Source of the DNA: Thalassarchaeum sp002495735
Lineage (GTDB): Archaea > Thermoplasmatota > Poseidoniia > Poseidoniales > Thalassarchaeaceae
Assembly (NCBI GenBank): GCA_937911265.1
Contig: CALDRG010000075.1
Coordinates: forward strand, 1-8,608
Length of the DNA: 8,608 bases
Reading direction: 5' to 3'
Position 1 is the first letter of the stretch, and each line of letters opens with the position of its first letter. This document shows, piece by piece, positions 5,694 through 8,608 of the stretch. Under the pieces are notes generated by a model. It made no database searches. It saw only the letters and a list, made by a program, of their open reading frames with translations, and was not told the origin of the DNA. A program made the position numbers and the translations under genes.

Positions 5694-6929
5694 GTGAGCG
5701 AGGAGAGATGTCGACTGCTGGTGGTCAAAGCGGCGATGAGTGTCAACGGTGGCGCGGCGCGTGACCTGTTGCGCAACCTGCCAAGCATAGCCGAGTGTTT
5801 CGAGGTCCGCTTTGCCTGCCTCAACCTGCTCGACTCACAGCGTCAATCTCTGCTGTCGAGCGGCATACAGATCCTCGAACCGTTCTACCAATGGGAGCCT
5901 AGAGGAGGATTGCTGAATGAGATCACATCGGGTCAGGAACGTAGTGCTGCGGCCGCATGGAAGGAGCACGAATCTGCACAGGCAGCCATAGAGTGGGCCG
6001 ATGCGGTCCATCTAACAGGAGGTAATGGATCAATGGAGTTTACCACCTTCGTCCCGGCTGACAAGCCGCTGCATCTTCATTTCCTCGAATCGAAACCTGG
6101 CATCCACGATAATGTCAGCCACCTCAACCCCGACGGCAGCGGCGGCTGGCGGCCAGGTCTGATACACCTGCTGCAGAGCCGACAACGGACTAGGATTGAG
6201 AAGTCGTTTCGCGGCTTCGCTGAGAATCAGAATTGGAGTGTCTCAGCGAACTCGGAGTTCTCGGCGCGCAACCTACATCGAATCTACGGCATCAAAGGAG
6301 GGGTGTTGTACCCCTCAGTAGACCTCACTGAATTCAGTCGAGAGCCTTCGTTCGGCGAAGGCGCAGCATTCGATCTGATGGGTCTGGGGGAGGTCAATTC
6401 GTATGCTGTCACCGTTGGCAGGATGTCACGCTTCAAGGGCACCTACGAGGCCGTCGAGCATCTAGTAGGAAGTGGTCTCGGGCTAGTGGTCATAGGAGGT
6501 GCCAAGGAGAGTGAGAATACTGCATTGCGAGACTATGGAGATAGTCTCGGAGTGACAGTCAGGGTGTTGTCGGGCATAGACTCTGAATCGATGCGTGCTG
6601 TCATGCGCAACTCCGCCGCAATCATCGGTCTGGCTCACGGAGAGGCCTTCGGACTGACTCCCATTGAGGCAATGGCTCTAGGCACCCCTCCTGTCTTCGT
6701 CAACGAGGGTGGTTACACCGAGACCATAGTCGACCAATTCAATGGCAGGCTGGTCGAGCGTGGGGACGTCGAAGCCTGGCACAGGGCACTCGAACAGGCA
6801 CGCGACCCGGGCACCCGGAAGCGTTGGGCGCGCAACGGGCTCGCTCGCATCGAGGAGCTCGGTCTTACCCCACAGGAGCATGCCAAGCAGTTGTACTCAA
6901 TTGTCAACAGTGATGAACTCCAACAGTGA
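5694..6929 (+). CDS. GT4-type (GT-B fold) glycosyltransferase
   Basis: A 411-residue enzyme of the retaining GT4 type, which transfers a sugar from an activated donor to a glycan, lipid or protein acceptor; donor and acceptor cannot be read from the sequence. The first Rossmann strand RLLVVKA is followed by the family's loop N-G-G-A-A-R (18-23). The C-terminal nucleotide-sugar domain shows VGRMSRFKG with R243 and K248 in the phosphate-contacting positions, then HGEAFGLTPIEA with the E-x7-E pair E317 and E325. It has no signal peptide or membrane helix, so it acts on the cytoplasmic side. I chose GTG at 5694 because the frame upstream, back to an ATG at 5553, overlaps the divergent gene and is arginine-rich and not protein-like, while the next ATG (5736) would remove the first beta strand. 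The phosphotransferase follows after 10 nt, so the two are probably cotranscribed. One sampled line (6361-6420) is 57% G+C. Confidence 0.9.
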   Translation: MSEERCRLLVVKAAMSVNGGAARDLLRNLPSIAECFEVRFACLNLLDSQRQSLLSSGIQILEPFYQWEPRGGLLNEITSGQERSAAAAWKEHESAQAAIEWADAVHLTGGNGSMEFTTFVPADKPLHLHFLESKPGIHDNVSHLNPDGSGGWRPGLIHLLQSRQRTRIEKSFRGFAENQNWSVSANSEFSARNLHRIYGIKGGVLYPSVDLTEFSREPSFGEGAAFDLMGLGEVNSYAVTVGRMSRFKGTYEAVEHLVGSGLGLVVIGGAKESENTALRDYGDSLGVTVRVLSGIDSESMRAVMRNSAAIIGLAHGEAFGLTPIEAMALGTPPVFVNEGGYTETIVDQFNGRLVERGDVEAWHRALEQARDPGTRKRWARNGLARIEELGLTPQEHAKQLYSIVNSDELQQ

Positions 6930-6935
6930 AGGTGG
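6930..6935 (+). promoter_or_regulatory. Shine-Dalgarno of the phosphotransferase gene
   Basis: AGGTGG directly after the glycosyltransferase TGA lies 4 nt before the ATG at 6940. It selects that ATG over the in-frame upstream ATG at 6913, which lies inside the end of the glycosyltransferase gene. Confidence 0.6.
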
Positions 6936-6939
6936 TTTG

Positions 6940-7857
6940 ATGGCGTATACTGATGTAACTGTGGAAGAGGCGTCGTGGTTGCTGACGGCTGCTGGAGTGG
7001 CACCGTTGAGTAAGATACGGCCACTTGCTGGGGGGTGGGCCAATTCGAATTATCTACTAACCCTAAATGATGGTTCACAGCTCGTTCTGAAGGTCTGGGA
7101 CGAAAGGTCGCCGGATGAAGTGGAACTGGTAATCAAGCATACATGTTGGCTCGCGGAACACGGTGTTCCGACACCTGCCCCGTTGCTACTAGGAGAGAAT
7201 GAATGGATGCTTGTCAAGGACAATATGGCGTGGATACTGATGCCGTATATCGACGGTGGCTGGCTGCCTTCAGATTCTTCATCACTTTACGAACTCGGCA
7301 AGATGCAGGCACAGTTGCATGGAGTTCCAATTCATGAGAGCATTCCCACCACGTTCGCGATTGGATATGTCCTCTGGGAGAAGCTTGTCAAAGATGCGCG
7401 GAAAGATGATTCAATGACGCCATTCCTACAAATGCTAGAGAAAGAGACACGTCTTCTCAAGCAAAGAATCCCGATGGATCTTCCCTGTGGCATCATCCAT
7501 GGTGATCTGTACCCTGACAACGTGATTGGGCGGAAGGGAGAGGTTCTAGCCATACTTGATTTTGAGGAAATCTGTATAGAATCATTCGCGATGGATCTTG
7601 TGACGACCTATGTTGGGTTTGGCTGGAAGGATGGTTTTCCAGTTCCTGAATTGTGGGATGCGCTGTTGGCCGGGTACCAATCGATTCGACCGTTGACAGA
7701 TGCAGAACATGCAGCCCTTCCTGACTTGCATCGCTATGCGGTCCTAGCAGTCGCAGCCTGGCGTTATTGGCAATTCGTAGTTAATGTGCCTGGAACAGAA
7801 CATACCAATCGATATCTGGAAATGGTCGATCGGTTGGATAAGTCGTTGCCATTCTGA
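6940..7857 (+). CDS. APH / homoserine-kinase-II-like phosphotransferase
   Basis: A 305-residue small-molecule kinase of the aminoglycoside-phosphotransferase/choline-kinase fold, closest in style to type II homoserine kinases. The glycine-rich loop LAGGWANSNYLL leads to the beta-3 lysine K51 (LVLKVWDE), with helix-C acidic residues E60/E62. The catalytic loop is HGDLYPDNV (187-195) with catalytic D189 and metal-binding N194. The metal-binding LDFEE motif follows with D207. All catalytic residues are present, so it should be active. The substrate could be homoserine, a sugar, an amino alcohol or a fructosamine-type compound; the glycosyltransferase partner 10 nt upstream hints at a sugar or glycolipid headgroup but does not prove it. 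Sampled lines are poorer in G+C than the glycosyltransferase (7261-7320, 48%; 7561-7620, 40%). A remnant of a related C-terminus lies directly downstream. Confidence 0.88.
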   Translation: MAYTDVTVEEASWLLTAAGVAPLSKIRPLAGGWANSNYLLTLNDGSQLVLKVWDERSPDEVELVIKHTCWLAEHGVPTPAPLLLGENEWMLVKDNMAWILMPYIDGGWLPSDSSSLYELGKMQAQLHGVPIHESIPTTFAIGYVLWEKLVKDARKDDSMTPFLQMLEKETRLLKQRIPMDLPCGIIHGDLYPDNVIGRKGEVLAILDFEEICIESFAMDLVTTYVGFGWKDGFPVPELWDALLAGYQSIRPLTDAEHAALPDLHRYAVLAVAAWRYWQFVVNVPGTEHTNRYLEMVDRLDKSLPF

Positions 7858-7862
7858 TGGTT

Positions 7863-7925
7863 CGCAACCTCGAAATGGTTGATAGACTTGAAATCGAGTT
7901 AGACATCATGGGGCCATTCGATTGA
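7863..7925 (+). pseudogene. Remnant of a second phosphotransferase C-terminus
   Basis: In a different frame from the phosphotransferase, bases 7863-7925 encode RNLEMVDRLEIELDIMGPFD and a TGA. The intact gene ends NRYLEMVDRLDKSLPF. The LEMVDRL core is identical and both end in PF near the stop. In the 24 aligned bases beginning at CTGGAAATG (intact) and CTCGAAATG (remnant), I count 7 mismatches and nearly all are synonymous: Leu CTG/CTC, Val GTC/GTT, Arg CGG/AGA, Leu TTG/CTT. This is the pattern of a homologue diverged under protein-level selection, not of a fresh tandem duplication. Its TGA overlaps the MOSC start as TTGA, as expected if the original phosphotransferase gene once ran directly into the MOSC gene. 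I see no matching N-terminal or kinase-core sequence. Confidence 0.6.
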
Positions 7926-8395
7926 ACGCTATTGTCTATTCCGTGAACGTACGAGGTGATGGGGGGATACCCAAACTACCAGTTAGGACAGCAACTCTAC
8001 GGCTAGATGGAGTCGAAGGGGATTACAACAGGTTACGTACTGAGAAAAGGAATGGTGATGCGGGACGAGCAGTTTGTATTTTCTCTCTGGAAAGAATACA
8101 TGATCTGCAGAGGGAGGGACATCCGATCGAAATAGGAACTACAGGCGAGAACCTGACAATCGAAGGCCTTGACTGGCCCTCTCTCAAAGTGGGAATGAAG
8201 TTCAAGGTTGGAGGAGCGATAATTGAATTGAGTGGGCCGTGTGCTCCTTGTAGTGTGATTAGAGAATCGTTCAAAGAACAGAAATTCTCCAGAATTGATC
8301 ACAATTTGGAAATGGGTTGGTCCAGATGGCTCGCTTCGGTAATCGAGGAGGGTGTGGTGAGTGCTGGTGATTCCGTAAGCGCTGCTGATTTCTGA
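7922..8395 (+). CDS. Small MOSC-domain protein
   Basis: A 157-residue stand-alone MOSC domain (the C-terminal fold of molybdenum cofactor sulfurases), a family thought to bind molybdenum cofactor or carry sulfur. Visible motifs are GGIPKLPVRTATL near the start, LDGVEGDYN, GRAVCIFSLERI, GENLTIEGLDW (75-85), LKVGMKFKVGG and the cysteine site PCAPC with C107 and C110. The usual His-Gly-Gly between GD and the RAVCIFS strand is replaced by KRNGDAG. No membrane segment is seen, so it is cytosolic. The start is TTG at 7922, the only usable start after the in-frame TGA at 7889-7891; it overlaps the stop of the upstream remnant, so translation may depend on coupling. The next possible start, GTG at 7943, would cut the first beta strand. 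It is the last gene before the tRNA. Confidence 0.87.
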   Translation: MNAIVYSVNVRGDGGIPKLPVRTATLRLDGVEGDYNRLRTEKRNGDAGRAVCIFSLERIHDLQREGHPIEIGTTGENLTIEGLDWPSLKVGMKFKVGGAIIELSGPCAPCSVIRESFKEQKFSRIDHNLEMGWSRWLASVIEEGVVSAGDSVSAADF

Positions 8396-8416
8396 GTTCT
8401 GACGCTTCGCCATTCT

Positions 8417-8423
8417 GATATAC
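8417..8423 (+). promoter_or_regulatory. TATA box of the tRNA-Leu gene
   Basis: GATATAC has its TATA core at 8419-8422, centred about 28 nt before the mature tRNA 5' end at 8449. This is the expected distance for archaeal TBP-dependent transcription starting at or just before the tRNA. It sits in the 53-nt gap after the MOSC stop. Confidence 0.55.
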
Positions 8424-8448
8424 GCCGGGTGTCTCGCTACTGCTCCAA

Positions 8449-8533
8449 GCAGAGGTACCCGAGTGGTCAAAGGGGCTGGGATGAGGTCCCAGTGCGTAGT
8501 GCTTCGCAGGTTCAAATCCTGTCCTCTGCACCA
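8449..8533 (+). tRNA. tRNA-Leu (anticodon GAG), CCA encoded
   Basis: An 85-nt class II tRNA. The acceptor stem GCAGAGG (8449-8455) pairs with CCTCTGC (8523-8529), followed by discriminator A and encoded CCA. The D stem is CCC/GGG with GG in its loop. The anticodon stem CTGGG/CCCAG closes the loop ATGAGGT, giving anticodon GAG (8483-8485) after T33, which reads the leucine codons CUC and CUU. A 13-nt long variable arm follows (8493-8505). The T arm is GCAGG, loop TTCAAAT, CCTGT with one G-U pair. No intron is seen. The mature form without CCA ends at 8530. Confidence 0.96.
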
Positions 8534-8545
8534 CCTACTGCAATA

Positions 8546-8576
8546 CGCGCTGCTGAGGCAGTTTCTTAGCGGCGTG
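8546..8576 (+). other. 12-bp hairpin just downstream of tRNA-Leu
   Basis: Bases 8546-8557 can pair without interruption to 8565-8576 (12 pairs, three of them G-U) around the 7-nt loop GCAGTTT. It begins 12 nt after the tRNA CCA. It is not followed by a T tract, so it is not a classical intrinsic terminator. It could protect or process the tRNA 3' trailer, or belong to a further RNA gene running past the window end. No open frame that I trust covers 8534-8608. Confidence 0.4.
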
Positions 8577-8608
8577 CGGGAGGAAGTGTGTGTGAGCACC
8601 CGCTTCTA

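Noticed and set aside
7848..8419. Direct repeat GCCATTCTGAT at 7848-7858 and 8409-8419, considered as attachment-site-like ends of an inserted segment
   Set aside because: Several 11-base repeats are expected by chance in a window of this size. There is no integrase, no longer match and no coherent inserted unit.
8271..8534. Minus-strand frame beginning MVQRTGFEPAKHYALGP
   Set aside because: This is the antisense of the tRNA-Leu gene. The RTGFEPA string is a well-known false protein produced by translating tRNA genes backwards.
8033..8599. Minus-strand 188-codon frame containing GQDLNLRSTTHWDLIPAPLTTRVPL
   Set aside because: It is another reverse translation of the tRNA-Leu region, extended through the antisense of the MOSC gene. 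The string recurs in databases as a tRNA artefact.

Overview
The window looks archaeal. Support comes from a group II (thermosome-type) chaperonin, TATA-like boxes placed 28-32 nt upstream of start codons or of a mature tRNA end, start codons that mostly lack a Shine-Dalgarno sequence when the gene begins a transcript, GGAGGTG-type ribosome binding sites on internal operon genes, and a possible PGF-CTERM-like tail. Together with bacterial-type metabolic genes such as full-length purH, this would fit a marine Thermoplasmatota/Poseidoniales-like (Marine Group II) archaeon. That assignment is an inference from gene style, not from a marker match.

Layout. Bases 1-86 hold the end of a plus-strand gene with a hydrophobic C-terminal tail. 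Bases 89-4249 are all minus strand. Reading leftward from 4249 they are a thermosome subunit, purH (43 nt later), a two-pass membrane protein with an extracytoplasmic domain (17 nt later, with its own perfect Shine-Dalgarno), and a small two-TM protein that seems to have its own promoter. A 68-107 bp divergent region with a perfect 7-bp inverted repeat separates the chaperonin from a plus-strand secreted, C-terminally anchored, cysteine-rich protein (4357-5307). A three-TM minus-strand protein (5293-5619) converges on that gene with a 15-nt overlap. A second divergent region around 5650 holds an AT-rich box that could serve the three-TM gene and the next operon.

From 5694 to 8395 a plus-strand cluster encodes a GT4-type glycosyltransferase, an APH/homoserine-kinase-II-fold phosphotransferase 10 nt later, and a small MOSC-domain protein. 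Between the last two lies a 63-nt scar encoding a second, diverged version of the phosphotransferase C-terminus, whose stop codon overlaps the MOSC start. This is the most unusual observation in the window. The right end carries tRNA-Leu(GAG) with an encoded CCA, its own TATA box, and a 12-bp hairpin just downstream.

Functionally the window mixes housekeeping (protein folding, the last two steps of IMP synthesis, a leucine tRNA), cell-surface or membrane proteins of unknown role, and a sugar-transfer/phosphotransfer/MOSC cluster. I do not see a CRISPR array, an insertion sequence, an integrase or an obvious defence system. Apart from the scar and the short regulatory sites, the sequence is densely coding.
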